Positions 1 to 10,069 of a stretch of DNA of 64,000 bases are shown here, piece by piece. The DNA comes from Oegoconia quadripuncta (Eukaryota > Arthropoda > Insecta > Lepidoptera > Autostichidae): contig OX438743.1 in assembly GCA_949316235.1 (NCBI GenBank), positions 24,549,771-24,613,770 on the forward strand, given 5' to 3'. The position numbers and the translations under genes were made by a program. Below the pieces are notes generated by a model. The model saw only the letters and a list, made by a program, of their open reading frames with translations. It had not been told where the DNA came from and ran no database searches. Position 1 is the first letter of the stretch, and the number at the start of each line of letters is the position of its first letter.

Positions 1-1
1 C

Positions 2-175
2 AACAGACATCTGTTCAATATAGGTGTCACAGACAGCCCCCTGTGCAGAGCGTGCATGGAGGCCAAAGAATCAGCCGCCCACGTGCTTTTAGAGTGTGAG
101 GAGGTGGCCACAGTTGCTGGGTTTCCTCCAGGAGCTTGGGTGGCAGTATTAAGTATACCCCCGTACGCAAAATAG
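2..175 (+). pseudogene. Non-LTR retrotransposon C-terminal tail (partial)
   Basis: Frame 2 reads RHLFNIGVTDSPLCRACMEA and on through AAHVLLECE to a stop at 173-175. This is the Cys/His-rich tail after the RNase H or RT region of many insect LINE ORF2 proteins (C-x2-C, then H and C). The 5' part lies outside the window. It runs straight into an RTE-style 3' end, so it may be a chimeric or rearranged remnant. Family is certain only to the level of non-LTR retrotransposon. Confidence 0.65.
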
Positions 176-340
176 GCGCATTCAGACGTCGAGTTGCGGA
201 GACCGGCCCGCCAACGTATACGAATACGAGGCCGCGTCCAATATAGCCTTCCCCGAGCGACAGGCTCAGGGAATCTATGGGGGAGGCCTATGTTCAACAG
301 TGGACGTCGAGTGGCTGATATGATGAGCTACGTGGTCGTT
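176..340 (+). mobile_element. RTE-type LINE 3' end
   Basis: The segment contains 'GGGGGAGGCCTATGTTCAAC' followed by 'AGTGGACGTCGAGTGGCTGA' and 'TATGATGA'. That is the usual 3' terminus of lepidopteran RTE-clade LINEs. The same ending recurs after the RTE fragment near 1066-1115. Confidence 0.7.
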
Positions 341-615
341 GCGTAATACTCACAAACAATATTATTAATCTATCAAATTGTAATATAACAAAGACCTTAC
401 ATTTAGCTTAGAGGCCACAATTAATAAGCATGTTCAATACTTAGAAATAGATTAGTCAAATTATATATTGTGCTAGGTTAACCTTTGTTTTAATGTTCGT
501 AAACATTGGTTATCCTATTGTTATATGGTCTATGATTATTATTGATTATTATCTTTAGCACTTGCCTATTGGTTCAATAATTTACGATATTCTATTAATT
601 TGTAGGTAAATAATA
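341..615. other. AT-rich stretch, nothing recognised
   Basis: No ORF, repeat shared elsewhere in the window, or structured element was seen between the two RTE fragments. Confidence 0.5.
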
Positions 616-1115
616 AAGGGTAAGCTACGTAACATCTTCTCGTCCCAAATACCGCAATGTCTCAAGACGAAAGTCTTTGATCAGTGTGTGTTGCCAGTGA
701 TGACATACGGAACTGAAACGTGGTCGCTCACTATGGGCCTCATAAGAAGGCTGAAGGTCACCCAAAGGGCAATGGAGAGAGCTATGCTCGGAGTCTCCCT
801 GCGGGATCGAATCAGAAATGAGGAGATCTGCAGGAGAACCAAAATGGCCGATATAGTCCGAAGAATTGCCAAACTTAATTGGCAGTGGGCGGGGCACATT
901 GCTCGTAGGACCGACGGCCGTTGGGGCGGAAAGGTTCTCGAATGGCGATCACGCACCGGAAGCCGCAGCGTGGGCAATCCGCACGAGGTGGACCGACGAT
1001 TTGGTAAAGATTGCGGGAAGCCGCTGGATGCGAGCAGCGCAGAATAGATCGTTGTGGAGATCCTTGGGGGAGGTCTTTGTCCAGCAGTGGACGTCTTTCG
1101 GCTGCTAGGATTATG
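616..1115 (+). pseudogene. RTE-clade LINE ORF2 C-terminal fragment, frameshifted
   Basis: The frame beginning at 616 reads KLRNIFSSQIPQCLKTKVFD, then QCVLPVMTYGTETWSL and AMERAMLGVSLRDRIRNEEI, the C-terminal part of lepidopteran RTE reverse transcriptases. Near 980-990 the match moves to another frame (TRWTDDLVKIAGSRWMRAAQ, SLWRSLGEVFVQQWTSFGC), so there is at least one frameshift. The 3' end carries 'GGGGGAGGTCTTTGTCCAGC'. It is a 5'-truncated dead copy: the palm domain with the catalytic Asp residues is missing. Confidence 0.85.
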
Positions 1116-1137
1116 ATATTACTGGCACTACTACTCG

Positions 1138-1435
1138 CATCTAGGCGCAGTCCGTGGTGTATACAAAGCGTGGTGTATACGAGCTTCACTCGACCTCCTT
1201 CCCCATAGGGTTGGCAGTACTGCCGTTTGCATTTCATTGGCTACACTCGCATTTCCTGAGGGGGGAAGAGGGAAACTTCTTTTCCTACTTACACACCCTA
1301 TTCTTTTCTTTAATTAGTCTGGGGTCCAAGGTAGCAATAGAATCACGTAGGGCACCGTCTACCTTCAGTAGGCGCCGTGTCGAATACCACTGTTGATCCT
1401 GGCTTACAGGAGTTAGAGTGGGACGAGTGTGGAGG
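1138..1435 (+). repeat. Unclassified dispersed repeat R1, copy 1
   Basis: This segment, including 'GGGAAACTTCTTTTCCTA', 'GGTCCAAGGTAGCAATAGA' and 'CACTGTTGATCCTGGCTTAC', recurs inverted and tandemly at 9073-9376 and again in plus orientation at 24054-24240. No ORF or clear termini were found. It could be a LINE 3' UTR or a non-autonomous element. Confidence 0.6.
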
Positions 1436-1950
1436 CGGGATCTGATAGGATGATGATTATGAAATAATAAATTGCTCTATTTTTGCATTTCGGTTGGAGA
1501 AATAATCGGGGCACATTTATTTAATGCTTTATTGCATTACGTATTGTCGAGTCAATGCTATGAAACCCTAATAATATTAAAGAGGGTAAGTGCCGAACAC
1601 GCACGATTTCCCCCGTCACTATATTACGCAAGTGGAATAATTCGGTACTTAACTTTAATACAACAACTTGCAATTTAAGTGGTATTTTATGATGGTTGAT
1701 TGTCGTCCCCGATATGTTGTAACAAACAGTTTACTTAAATTAGAGTTGGTTTTTGCTCTGACAAGTTTATACCGAGAGAAAAAGAGATAGGTACAATTTT
1801 TATTAAACAGAAATTGTCGACAAATATTATCATTCCAGGGGGGCGATCGCGCTAAGTTTGAACGATAATACCAAAGCTAAATCATAAGCAAAAACGTTAC
1901 GTTAAGCACATTTCGTATCGCATTAATCGTTTGAACGGAAATTAAACTAG
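1436..1950. other. AT-rich, no feature seen
   Basis: Only a short chance ORF (1472-1678) is present, with no recognisable domain. Confidence 0.4.
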
Positions 1951-1954
1951 TTTT

Positions 1955-2213
1955 TTTTAATAGATAGATACAGCGTTAATTAGCATATTAAACACATGCA
2001 AAAATATTCGACGCAACAATCATTCTGCTTGGTGTTTATTCTTACGAAATATACCCTTATTTCACAGTAATAAAAATTAAACAAAAATTAAGTACAACCG
2101 TTACAACTTATAATAGAGTTGTATGTGTATCTGTACCACAAATGGGCCATCGCTCAGTGTGGATCCTCACGTATAGCGGTAAGACACTGATTTTCAGCTA
2201 GTGCCCTGCGAGA
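1955..2213 (-). mobile_element. LINE 3' UTR with GATA-type tail, copy 1
   Basis: Begins with a short 'AATAGATAGATA' tail, then a block including 'CAAAAATATTCGACGCAACA' that is almost identical to 39626-39812. After it comes 'GGGCCATCGCTCAGTGT', a module also seen at 18235, 39510 and 49480. A tail of short tandem units followed by 3' UTR is how CR1/Jockey-type LINEs look on the opposite strand. No coding remnant is attached. Confidence 0.6.
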
Positions 2214-2240
2214 GTAGCGAGGGTAGGGTACCCTCGCTAC
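2214..2240. repeat. Perfect 12-bp hairpin
   Basis: GTAGCGAGGGTA at 2214-2225 pairs exactly with TACCCTCGCTAC at 2229-2240 around a 3-base loop. It lies at the inner edge of a LINE-tail fragment. Function is unknown. Confidence 0.8.
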
Positions 2241-2475
2241 CCGAATACTCGTGGTTAGCTCTAAACATTTTGGGTTTTGTTTTACTTTGGTAGCGTCAAT
2301 GATATAATCGTTCACATAAAATAACGCGATACCATTTTTTACTTCAGCTAAACTAAAGCTAAACCAAAATCAAAAACGTTCCGTTTGAACGGTAAATCCG
2401 TTGTAAAATAGCGCGATTGGTCCCCTGTACTATCATCATCAGGTTTAGGACCCGATTTCGAAAGACATATAAGCG

Positions 2476-2814
2476 AAAGCCATTTGTGCGACGCCAGATA
2501 ATCGAAGTGCCATATGAACGAAATGTCATTTAGCCGATGGGCCATTTAATCGAAAAGACAAATATGCGAAAGCCATAACATCGAATATACAGACCCCTAC
2601 CTGTAGCGAGCGAGCGAGCGAAGCGAGGTTCGATGTTAGGTTGACATAATTTGTAATATTTTCGAACTCATCGCACAGCTGTACATTCGACCTTATCAAT
2701 CAATCATTTATTTATGGCTTTCGAATATTTGTCTTTTCGATTAAATGGCCCATCGGCTAAATGGCGTTTCGTCCATATGGCACTTCGATTATCTGGCGTC
2801 GCACAAATGGCTTT
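2476..2814. mobile_element. Foldback element made of 16-bp degenerate repeats
   Basis: Two arms of about 103 bp (2476-2578 and 2712-2814) are inverted and nearly identical. Within each arm the sequence has a 16-base rhythm, with units such as CGAAGTGCCATATGAA, CGAAATGTCATTTAGC, CGATGGGCCATTTAAT and CGAAAAGACAAATATG. The 133-bp centre has a short GAGC microsatellite. There is no ORF; open frames over the arms are shadows. It is probably a non-autonomous foldback element, of unknown superfamily. Confidence 0.75.
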
Positions 2815-2956
2815 TAAACCCAAGGACACAAGTATGTGGGTCCTTTCTTTTGGTGTTTAACAGCATGTGTGTGTATCCAGAGTTTTGTCCGGACGTATCT
2901 CCGTAATTCGTGGTCCGATTTGGGTGCAACTTTTATACATTGGAGACTATACAAGG

Positions 2957-3196
2957 GGGCCATGTTTTAACAAAATTAGTTTTCACATTAATTTTCAATT
3001 TCTAATTATAGCTTCATATCCCTAACACTTAACATCAGGTGTGGTAAAATTGAGGTCAGGTTCGTACTTGACCTGAAAATTTTGAAAACCCCTCGAGCAA
3101 ACAAGTGATTATGTGAAACAGATAGAGCAAACTTCTTCTTCTTCAATTTAAGAGCTATGCTAAAGAGAGCACACTAATTGTGTTAAAACATGGCCC
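2957..3196. mobile_element. Short inverted-repeat element
   Basis: A 21-bp arm at 2957-2977 (GGGCCATGTTTTAACAAAAT and one more base) is inverted at 3176-3196 with one mismatch. The interior carries a small RTE tail piece near 3130-3165 ('CTTCAATTTAAGAGCTATGC'). The sequence just 5' (2875-2935) resembles, inverted, the block at 8750-8810. Confidence 0.5.
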
Positions 3197-3289
3197 TCTG
3201 AAATGGAAGCATGTCGTGCATAAACAAAAAAAAACACTTATAGTGCAAGATGGCCGCTAGACCCTTAGGACATTTGACCGCCGCGAGAC

Positions 3290-3735
3290 TCACTTCTACT
3301 GGTAGCGGGAGCGTGTAGCATTATCATCAGCAGGCTGCGGTGAGCATAGGGATACTCGTCGGGTCTGTGAACCCTTGAACGATATCGGGCATTGACCGCT
3401 TGCAGGCAAGGCGTTGAGAGCCATCAAGGCGTGGTGAATCTTAAGCCCTCTGGTGGCTTTTCCAAGGGACTCTGGTTGGTTAATGAGGTCTGGGGGGGCG
3501 AATGTAATAAGGCGCGATTCTCGCGAGGTGTTGATGCCTGGAGTTATCGGGGCGGTCAAACATTGCACGGGCGATGCGGGTGGTGAAAGTGCCCAGCTCT
3601 TCCCAGTATAAGTCACGCTGGATTGTCGCATTGCGCATGTAACGAGGAGCTGCATTGATGGGTTCTGCTAGGTATGTCTTGTATATCCCCAGCCTGGTGT
3701 GCATGGGGAGGCTCGATGTAAGGACAGGACGCATT
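3290..3735 (-). pseudogene. Jockey-type LINE ORF2 C-terminal fragment
   Basis: The minus frame at 3480-3734 reads RPVLTSSLPMHTRLGIYKTY, then RYMRNATIQRDL, ARAMFDRPDNSRHQHLARIA and PYYIRPPRP. This is the conserved end of insect Jockey-clade reverse transcriptases. The usual stretch between IYKTY and RYMRN is shortened to a few residues, so an internal deletion has removed part of the thumb. The GC content is higher than the flanks. The rest of the block appears to be 3' sequence in another frame. Confidence 0.75.
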
Positions 3736-3788
3736 GTAGCTACTTGTTAGTTGCTTTAAACAACGGTGACGGAATAGTTAAAGCAGCA

Positions 3789-4092
3789 AACTCGTGGCGC
3801 AATCACCCCATTCGTTTTCGATTAGCGAAGTTAAGCAACTTCTGACGCGGTCAGACTTTGGATGGGTGACCACTAGTAGTATTTTAATACGAGTGTTTCC
3901 GTGTTTCGGAGGGCACATTAAATAGTCGGACGGTGGCCTACAGGGGAGCTTAAAAACACTGACTGGCAGGTGACCATTAGTCTGACACAAACCTACCGCA
4001 CTGGGTCTGCGTGGTGGAATATGGGCCATACCTCCTCCCAGTGAGAGGAGGCTGTGCCCCAACAGCAACGTGTTAGGCTGTTGATGATAAAG
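3789..4092 (+). mobile_element. 5S-rRNA-derived SINE, copy A
   Basis: Positions 3819-3871 read GATTAGCGAAGTTAAGCAAC, then CGGTCAGACTTTGGATGGGT and GACC. This closely follows the internal promoter half of eukaryotic 5S rRNA (GATCACCGAAGTTAAGCA, GGTCAGTACTTGGATGGGTG). The body continues with 'TTTCGGAGGGCAC', 'ACACTGACTG', 'CAGTGAGAGGAGGCTGTGCC' and the end 'CTGTTGATGAT'. Other copies are at 14559-14885 and 40764-41036, with 3' pieces at 7725-7872. The 5S boxes A and C probably drive Pol III transcription; that is inference. Confidence 0.8.
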
Positions 4093-4717
4093 CAGAGAGC
4101 ATTACTACACTATTCTTCTTAGCGAGTCGATGGCAAAAACATCAATTTGAAAAGCGTAGTATAACGCGAAATCTTCTCTGGTACCTGTAACGCTGTTACT
4201 TCATATCGGACCAGTTACGCCACGTCACGCGCCGCCACGCGTGATGAGCCGCTTCCATGCTGGTGTGACCATGGTTTGGCACTAAACTTGGACTTTAGTT
4301 TTAATCTTGGATAATATGCATCACAAATATAAGCCACTATATACTTGATTTCTATCACAGGGACGTGAAAGATGTGACTTCCCAGGTCCCAACCTCATTC
4401 CTGTAGAACAGCCATAATTCGTAAAAAATGTTGACTCTTACCTCGCTTGCGTTCGCTCGCTAAAATTGGTATTACGTAAGCGCCATAGAAGTAAATAATG
4501 GTAACTTGATAGTCTATCCATTAGTCCATCCATTTCGTCAATATTTTTATCACCGATATTGTGATCAATTTTTTGTAGGACGTCGGCGTTGAAATATTGC
4601 AATCAGTATGTTCCATTTTTCCCTACTAAATATCTGTCACCGATTGTCCGCCGTGGGCGGGCAGCCTTATCTTTACTACTAGGTCGAAATTTAGCTTTCG
4701 AACGAAAAAAATTGTAT
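4093..4717. other. No feature recognised
   Basis: Unique-looking sequence with no ORF of note and no match to the other repeats of the window. Confidence 0.4.
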
Positions 4718-5370
4718 CAAATCAAATCAATATATTTTATTTCAGAGCATAAAATTATCACTTGAAAACGTCACTATTAATATTACATTTAAATTTACTG
4801 CTCATTCACAAAGCTGACTCCCCAGAGAAGAACGAGCAAAAAACTCTAGGGTTGCTCTTTTAAACAGATTATAGGTTACAATTTGTGATTAGATATTATA
4901 TGAATTCAAATAATCAGTGATTTATTCATTTCAGTATATATGTATAACATTTTGCTAATAATTTCTGTTTTATGATTGCTTTAAGTTTATGTAAAGGCAA
5001 TTGAATGTCCACTGGAACCTTATTATAAAAGCGTATACATTGCCCTTTAAAGGATTCACTGACTTTGTGAAGTCGGCTAACATAAACAGATAACTGGTTC
5101 TTATTCCTTGTATTAACATTGTGCCTATCACTATTTTTAGCGAATAAGATTCTATTTTTTTGCATATAACAAATTCTCATAAATGTATTAAGATGCCATT
5201 GTTAAGATATTAATTTCCTTAAACTTATCTCTAAGAGACACTCTAGGTCCTAATTTATAAATGGCACTAATAGCACGCTTCTGCCGAACAAAAATGATAC
5301 GTATGTCAGCAGCGTTTCCCTACAACAATATCCATATGACATATATGAAATGTATCATAACATAACACAA
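4718..5370 (-). pseudogene. CR1/Jockey-like LINE 3' fragment with ORF2 C-terminus
   Basis: The LINE starts at its 3' tail (CAAATCAAATCAA, plus-strand reading). The minus frame 4926-5180 reads YMQKNRILFAKNSDRHNVNT, then SRLHKVSESFKGQCIRFYNK and HKLKAIIKQKLLAKCYTYIL, the usual C-terminus of CR1/Jockey RT. Upstream remnants in other frames read IIFVRQKRAISAIYKLGPRV and EINILTMAS, so there are several frameshifts or stops. The 3' UTR holds 'GAAGAACGAGCAAAAAACTC', a motif also in the LINE tails at 44340, 50590 and 58510. Confidence 0.8.
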
Positions 5371-5589
5371 GAGTATGGTTACCCCACTACGCACCTACCA
5401 GATACCTTCCACGCGATATGTAGAACTTGCGAGTATTTGTAACGGCCATCTCAATCTAATGGGGAAATAATAGGACGCAGTTACAAATTCTACCAACTAT
5501 CGAGATCTCGAGGTAACCGTTACTGCTATATCTTTATATAGCTTCCTTTAGGTTTTCTTTCTAAATTTCCTTTAGGTTCACAACGACCA

Positions 5590-5795
5590 AATTCCAAAAT
5601 ATTCAACGTTATCAATATATCCAATCCCCAGAATGTCCATATCCCTAAACGTCCAATTCTCAAAATGTGCGTATTCCTAAAAGTCCAGTTTTTTTTATTA
5701 TTAATAACTGGATACGCGTTTGACCACAATCTCACCTGATGGAGAGTGCCGATGTTACCGAAATGTGCAATTCCCAGAATGTCCCTCTTTTCCCT
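5590..5795. repeat. 16-bp degenerate tandem array split by a SINE tail
   Basis: Successive units of about 16 bases read CCCCAGAATGTCCATAT, CCCTAAACGTCCAATT, CTCAAAATGTGCGTAT and TCCTAAAAGTCCAGTT. After an insertion (5693-5755) the pattern resumes as CCGAAATGTGCAATT and CCCAGAATGTCCCTC. The unit resembles that of the foldback at 2476-2814. Confidence 0.6.
5693..5755 (-). mobile_element. SINE 3' tail (GTTTGACCACAATCTC type)
   Basis: A T-run followed by 'GGATACGCGTTTGACCACAA' and 'TCTCACCTGATGGAGAGTG' matches 58965-59045. The T-run first means the element is reversed. It interrupts the 16-bp array. Confidence 0.55.
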
Positions 5796-5988
5796 GTCCT
5801 CAGGTAGCCATATTTGATTGCATACCCACATTCTGGTCATCAAGAATCTGATTTTTTTGCCATCGACTTGCTAAGAAGAAGAAGAGTGTTGAGTACTGCA
5901 TATCTGACTGCAAGAGAGCCCCATCCATGCTCACACTTGTGAATGGGGCCTTTTTTGTTTTATGGTTACTCTGTCTGCCTACGGTCAT

Positions 5989-6192
5989 AACCGCCTCCGT
6001 GGCTCAATGTAAACAACATTGGGTATACGAATCTTAGACTTAGATAAAATGATGGTAGCTAGCCAGGCGGACATTTAAAATGTGCTATAACCAACCAAAC
6101 CGAGTAAATACTAAACATGTACTGAGAATCGAACCTGCGACCTCCGATTCCTAAAAACCCTATGGTGTTTATATTGAGCTACGAAGGCGGGT
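5989..6192. mobile_element. F1 SINE composite: plus head abutting minus copy
   Basis: A plus-strand F1 head (CCGCCTCCGTGGCTCAATG, 5991-6030) is followed directly by a reversed F1 segment (6034-6192) that ends in its own inverted head. The two heads face each other. This is a rearranged or nested pair, not one element. Confidence 0.7.
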
Positions 6193-6261
6193 GATAATTT
6201 TTTTACTTTAAATTTGATAGTTCCTTCTCGTTATTTCAAAAAAACCAACTTACCGTAAACT

Positions 6262-6553
6262 ACCTACCTCCGTGACTCAATGTAAACTACATAGGGTTTA
6301 CGAATCGGAGGTCGCAGGTTCGATCCCCCGCGGGGTACATGTTTAGTACTCGGTTGGCCTGACTAGCTACCACCATCTTATCTAAATCTGCCACCAAACA
6401 GCAATGTTTACAGCATTGTTATGTTCCGGTTGTCGGAGATAAGATAGCCAGTTCCCCAAATATTTCGGGTCAGGACGCTTACACCTTCGGCCTCATCTTC
6501 ACTTAATATGGTGTGATTGAGGTTAAATGCTAACCCGTTGTGCATAAAAAAAA
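6262..6553 (+). mobile_element. tRNA-derived SINE, family F1
   Basis: Near full length: head with A-box-like 'TGACTCAATG', B-box 'GGTTCGATCCC', body 'TAGCTACCACCATCTTATCT', and terminal 'GTTGTGCATAAAAAAAA'. F1 resembles other tRNA-derived SINEs but the head no longer folds into a good tRNA. Confidence 0.85.
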
Positions 6554-6982
6554 GGTCAGATTAACAAGCTCTCTTGTGAAAAATGACGAATTATTTTGTG
6601 TTTATTTAATTGCTCCTCAATAAGTAGCCGACCCATTAGATTATTAGATGCCGTTCTAGTTTTATGCAAGTGACAGGACGAAAAGGCAAAAAGCAAAATG
6701 AATAATGGATTTCGAGGTTACGAAAAAACAACGAACTGTGGTAAGAACGTTATTTACCAAAAATGTTAAAGAAATAAATGCCTTATTCATTAAAAAAAAG
6801 CACAAAGAGCTAGAACAAAAAAAGGCCCATTCACAACAAACAACGTCGCACAGATCTTGGTACTGATTTGCAGATGAGATATTTTGCGTTGGCTTGGAGC
6901 CATTAGGTTAGTTATTAACTGAACACTCGGTTTTGGACACAAATGTGTCCAGTTATAGTGAAACTTAGCCTTTGAAAGTTTG
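6554..6982. other. No feature recognised
   Basis: AT-rich sequence between two F1 copies. No ORF or shared repeat was noted. Confidence 0.4.
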
Positions 6983-7309
6983 ACCGCCTCAGTGGCTCAA
7001 TGTAAATAACATTGGGTTTACGATTCGGAGGTCGCGGGTTTGATCCCCAGCGGGGTACATATTTAATACTCGGTTTGGTTGGTGGTAGGGCATATTAAAT
7101 GTCCGCCTGGCTGGCTACCACCATCTTATCTAAATCTGCCGCCAATATCATTGTTGTGTTCCGGTTGTCAGAGATGAGATAGCCAGTCCCCCAAATAAGA
7201 TGGGGTTTCCGGATCAGTACGCTACCACCTTTCGCCCTCATCTGCACTTAACATCAGGTGTGATTGAGATCAAGTGCATACCCGTGCTAACCCGTTCTGC
7301 ATGAAAAAA
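6983..7309 (+). mobile_element. tRNA-derived SINE, family F1
   Basis: Full-length copy with head 'GACCGCCTCAGTGGCTCAAT', B-box 'GGTTTGATCCC' and tail 'CTGCATGAAAAAA'. The middle has a short deletion where other copies read CAGCAATGTTAATAGC. Confidence 0.85.
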
Positions 7310-7429
7310 TAGAAAAACTTAGTCCCACAAGGTGCATAGCTCTCTCTGACTCTAGGATAACACACAATAATTCTTAATACTTCCGAGGTCACAATGCCAA
7401 AAACATAGCCCTTTTGAAAACCCAGTGAT

Positions 7430-7505
7430 CATTTCTTCAAACTTCAAGTATTTATTTCAACGTAAGACACACGATATCGTTTGTTGAATGTCAATTTAAA
7501 TCTAT
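7430..7505. repeat. Dispersed segment shared with 29632-29726
   Basis: 'CTTCAAACTTCAAGTATTTA' followed by 'GTTTGTTGAATGTCAATTTA' is matched, inverted, near 29632-29680 and partly near 29710. Class is unknown. Confidence 0.45.
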
Positions 7506-7724
7506 TAAAATTATAATAGGGCTTATTGCATTATCTGTCAGTCAGTATATCGAAGCTACTACTGCTTCAGCCCTTTCTGAATTATTTTATCTGTGGGAAA
7601 AGTATCTTAAAAATATTTTAAGATCATATTATGTACAACATAAATGCAATAAATTGAAATTCTTCTTTTCGTGTTGAGGCAAGTATCATTTTTTTTAAAT
7701 TTTATTTTTATCAAATTGAAATTG

Positions 7725-7872
7725 AAATCTACCAATCCGAACTTGGTCTACGTGGTGGATTATGGCCCACACCCTCTCCCAGTGAGAAGAGGCTGTGACC
7801 CAACAGTGGGCACGTGTAAGCCTATTGATGACCTCTCCTAGTGAGAGGAGGCTATGCCCCAGTGATAGGACT
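7725..7872 (+). mobile_element. 5S-derived SINE 3' part, duplicated end
   Basis: 'CAATCCGAACTTGGTCTACG', 'CCCAGTGAGAAGAGGCTGTG' and 'AAGCCTATTGATGA' match the 3' half of the 5S SINE. A second short piece, 'AGTGAGAGGAGGCTATGCCC', follows at once. The 5S-like head is absent. Confidence 0.65.
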
Positions 7873-8119
7873 GATGTAATAAACTAGTACGAATCAGTAT
7901 ATAGCCATTAACTATAAAGCAGATCTATGCCTTGCTAAAAACCAGCATAGCGAGGCAGTAATAAGTCATCGGAGCGCAACGTATTACATACTTCCGACAC
8001 ATCCCACTTCACATAACCATGAGCACGCGCAAATTAATTAGGCTTCAATTAGTTCTACGTCTGAATAACGTAACTTGTAATATACTGGGCTGATAATGCT
8101 TAAGACTCCGGTGAACATA

Positions 8120-8500
8120 TTAGGTCCGTACTTATGAAATTGGCGTTTTGTATGAAGAATTTCATTTAGACTGTTTTCTCCATACAAACATTTTTGATTT
8201 TTTTTTTGGGAACGGCAAATCCAAATTTTGCTAAACTTTGTGTGTATTATCGGATAACATTAAGTTAAGTATAGGCAGCGTTAACTTTTAAAAGTAACCG
8301 CTTTATAAAAGTTTCAGCGAATCTAAGAAAGATTATGGGAAGCACATGAAAAGAGCTGTTAATTTTTTTTTTATTATGTGATTTAGCCCAGACATTAAAA
8401 CATATTTTATGTGATACCTTGAAACCAAATATAGCTTTGAAAATCGCAGGAATTGGTACATATGATTAACGAAGAAAAAAAAAACAATTTCATAGGTAAA
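8120..8500 (+). mobile_element. TA-flanked MITE M1, copy a
   Basis: Starts TTAGGTCC after a TA and matches copies at 27794-28219, 43299-43722, 50765-53646 (split) and 54298-54553. The right end is damaged after 'TTTCATAGGTAAA'. In better copies the ends are inverted (TTGGGTCTTTACCTATGAAA) and flanked by TA, as for Tc1/mariner-type MITEs. No coding capacity. Confidence 0.75.
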
Positions 8501-8504
8501 TTTT

Positions 8505-8560
8505 ATGCTTCTTATTGTTGTACAATAAAGAATATTTTGTTTGTTTGTTTGTTTGTTAAA
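8505..8560 (+). mobile_element. LINE 3' tail with TTTG repeats
   Basis: 'GTTGTACAATAAAGAATATT' followed by (TTTG)n is the plus-strand counterpart of LINE tails at 11768, 24773 and 53395. It is only a tail. Confidence 0.5.
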
Positions 8561-8814
8561 GACTCAACAGATCGCCCGTGCACCGGTATATAAAAAAAAT
8601 TGGAAACTGAAAAATCTCGTCAAAATAATATCATCCAAATACACCAAACAGCTGTGTTGAAAGCTAAATATCTTCGGAACGACTTAACCGATTTCCATCA
8701 AACATGGCTAATAACCAGTTCCCTCGTTTAGTATTTAATAAAGAAAACCTCATTCAAATCGGACCACGCTTTACTGAGATACTTCCGGATAAAGCCTGGA
8801 CACACCTACATGCC

Positions 8815-8935
8815 AGAGAAATAAAAATCGAAGGCATGTGAAGACCACAACCCGCGCTGGGCCAGCGTGACGGAATGTGAGGGAAGGTCTATATCCCTGC
8901 AGTGGGATGTTTACGGACTGATGATGTATGTAGAA
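8815..8935 (+). mobile_element. F4 SINE 3' part
   Basis: 'AGGCATGTGAAGACCACAAC', 'CGCGCTGGGCCAGCGTG', 'CCCTGCAGTGGGATGTTTAC' and 'GGACTGATGATG' define the tail of the F4 family, seen also at 21405-21646 and 26275-26645. The tRNA-like head is missing. Confidence 0.7.
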
Positions 8936-9072
8936 ATTTAATTCGTGTAATTCCTGTTTACTGGTTTACTCCAGTCCTGACTACGAACAATTTTCCACTA
9001 GGAACCATAGGCGACTTCAGCCGAAAATTGTTGGACTTCCATACTAAAAGTGACTTCAGAATGGTTTAATGG

Positions 9073-9376
9073 GTAGATCCCACCTCCGCTCTCCTCCCAC
9101 TGTAACTCCTGTAAGCCAGGATCAACAGTGGTACTCTGCACGGCGCCTACTGAAGGTAGACGGTGCCCTACGTGACTCTATTGCTACCTTGGACCCCAGA
9201 CTAATTAAAAAAAGAATTGACAGACAGATCCCACCTCCGCTCTCCTTCCAACTTTAACTCCTGTACCTAAGCCAGGATCAACAGTGGTACTCTGCACGGC
9301 GCCTACTGAAGGTAGACGGTGCCCTACGTGACTCTATTGCTACCTTGGACCCCAGACTAATTAAAGAAAGAATTTA
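9073..9376 (-). repeat. Unclassified repeat R1, tandem double copy
   Basis: Two adjacent copies of about 150 bp (9073-9221, 9222-9376) share 'CAGGATCAACAGTGGTACTC' and 'TGCACGGCGCCTACTGAAGG' almost exactly. Both are inverted relative to 1138-1435. The close similarity suggests a recent tandem duplication. Confidence 0.7.
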
Positions 9377-10069
9377 AGGGTGAAAAGTAGGAAAGAAAGA
9401 AAGTTTTAATGGGTAGGTTTAATGGGTAATCGACAGTGTCCAAAACATATTTTTTTAAAGCAATCTAAAAGTAATATGACGTCTTTTATACTCAGTATTA
9501 GAGTAAATGTAATAACTCTAACAACAATTCCCTTACGTATACTCGACATACCACAATAAAATCACTGCTCAGTTCAACACCCCCAGTTTTTCCGTCTTGG
9601 ACCATGGGCCACTGCCCAGTGGGCAGTGGACCCAAACCCTCACATTAGTTGGAGCAGCCACGTGTGACAGACGGTAGAGCACCTTGCGAAGAGCATAGAA
9701 TGGCGTAGAATGTGCAATTCGGCCCATGAAATTGACGTGCTTATGCGAAACCATTTATTAATTTCCTTGGTGCCAAAAGACCCATAGGTGACTTTTCAAT
9801 GAGAGAGTCTTTGACATACCGACTATTCGCACTGAGCGGTTGGCTTCTACGTTCATAATCAAACCTAAGACCTTAAAACCCATGTGAAAGCAATAAATTG
9901 ATTGATTGATTGATAATTTGAACATCAGGCATGGAAATCCTCTCCCAAAATTCTACAATCTTGGGATCTTTAAGAGATGTTTATCTTCCACCACATCTTC
10001 ACATTCCAATAGGTTAAATTATTGTCAAATGCGTATCCAGTGAATCATAAAATAGTCGGGCAAAAATAG

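Noticed and set aside
4926..5180. Independent 84-residue gene
   Set aside because: Its sequence is the C-terminus of a LINE reverse transcriptase next to a LINE tail.
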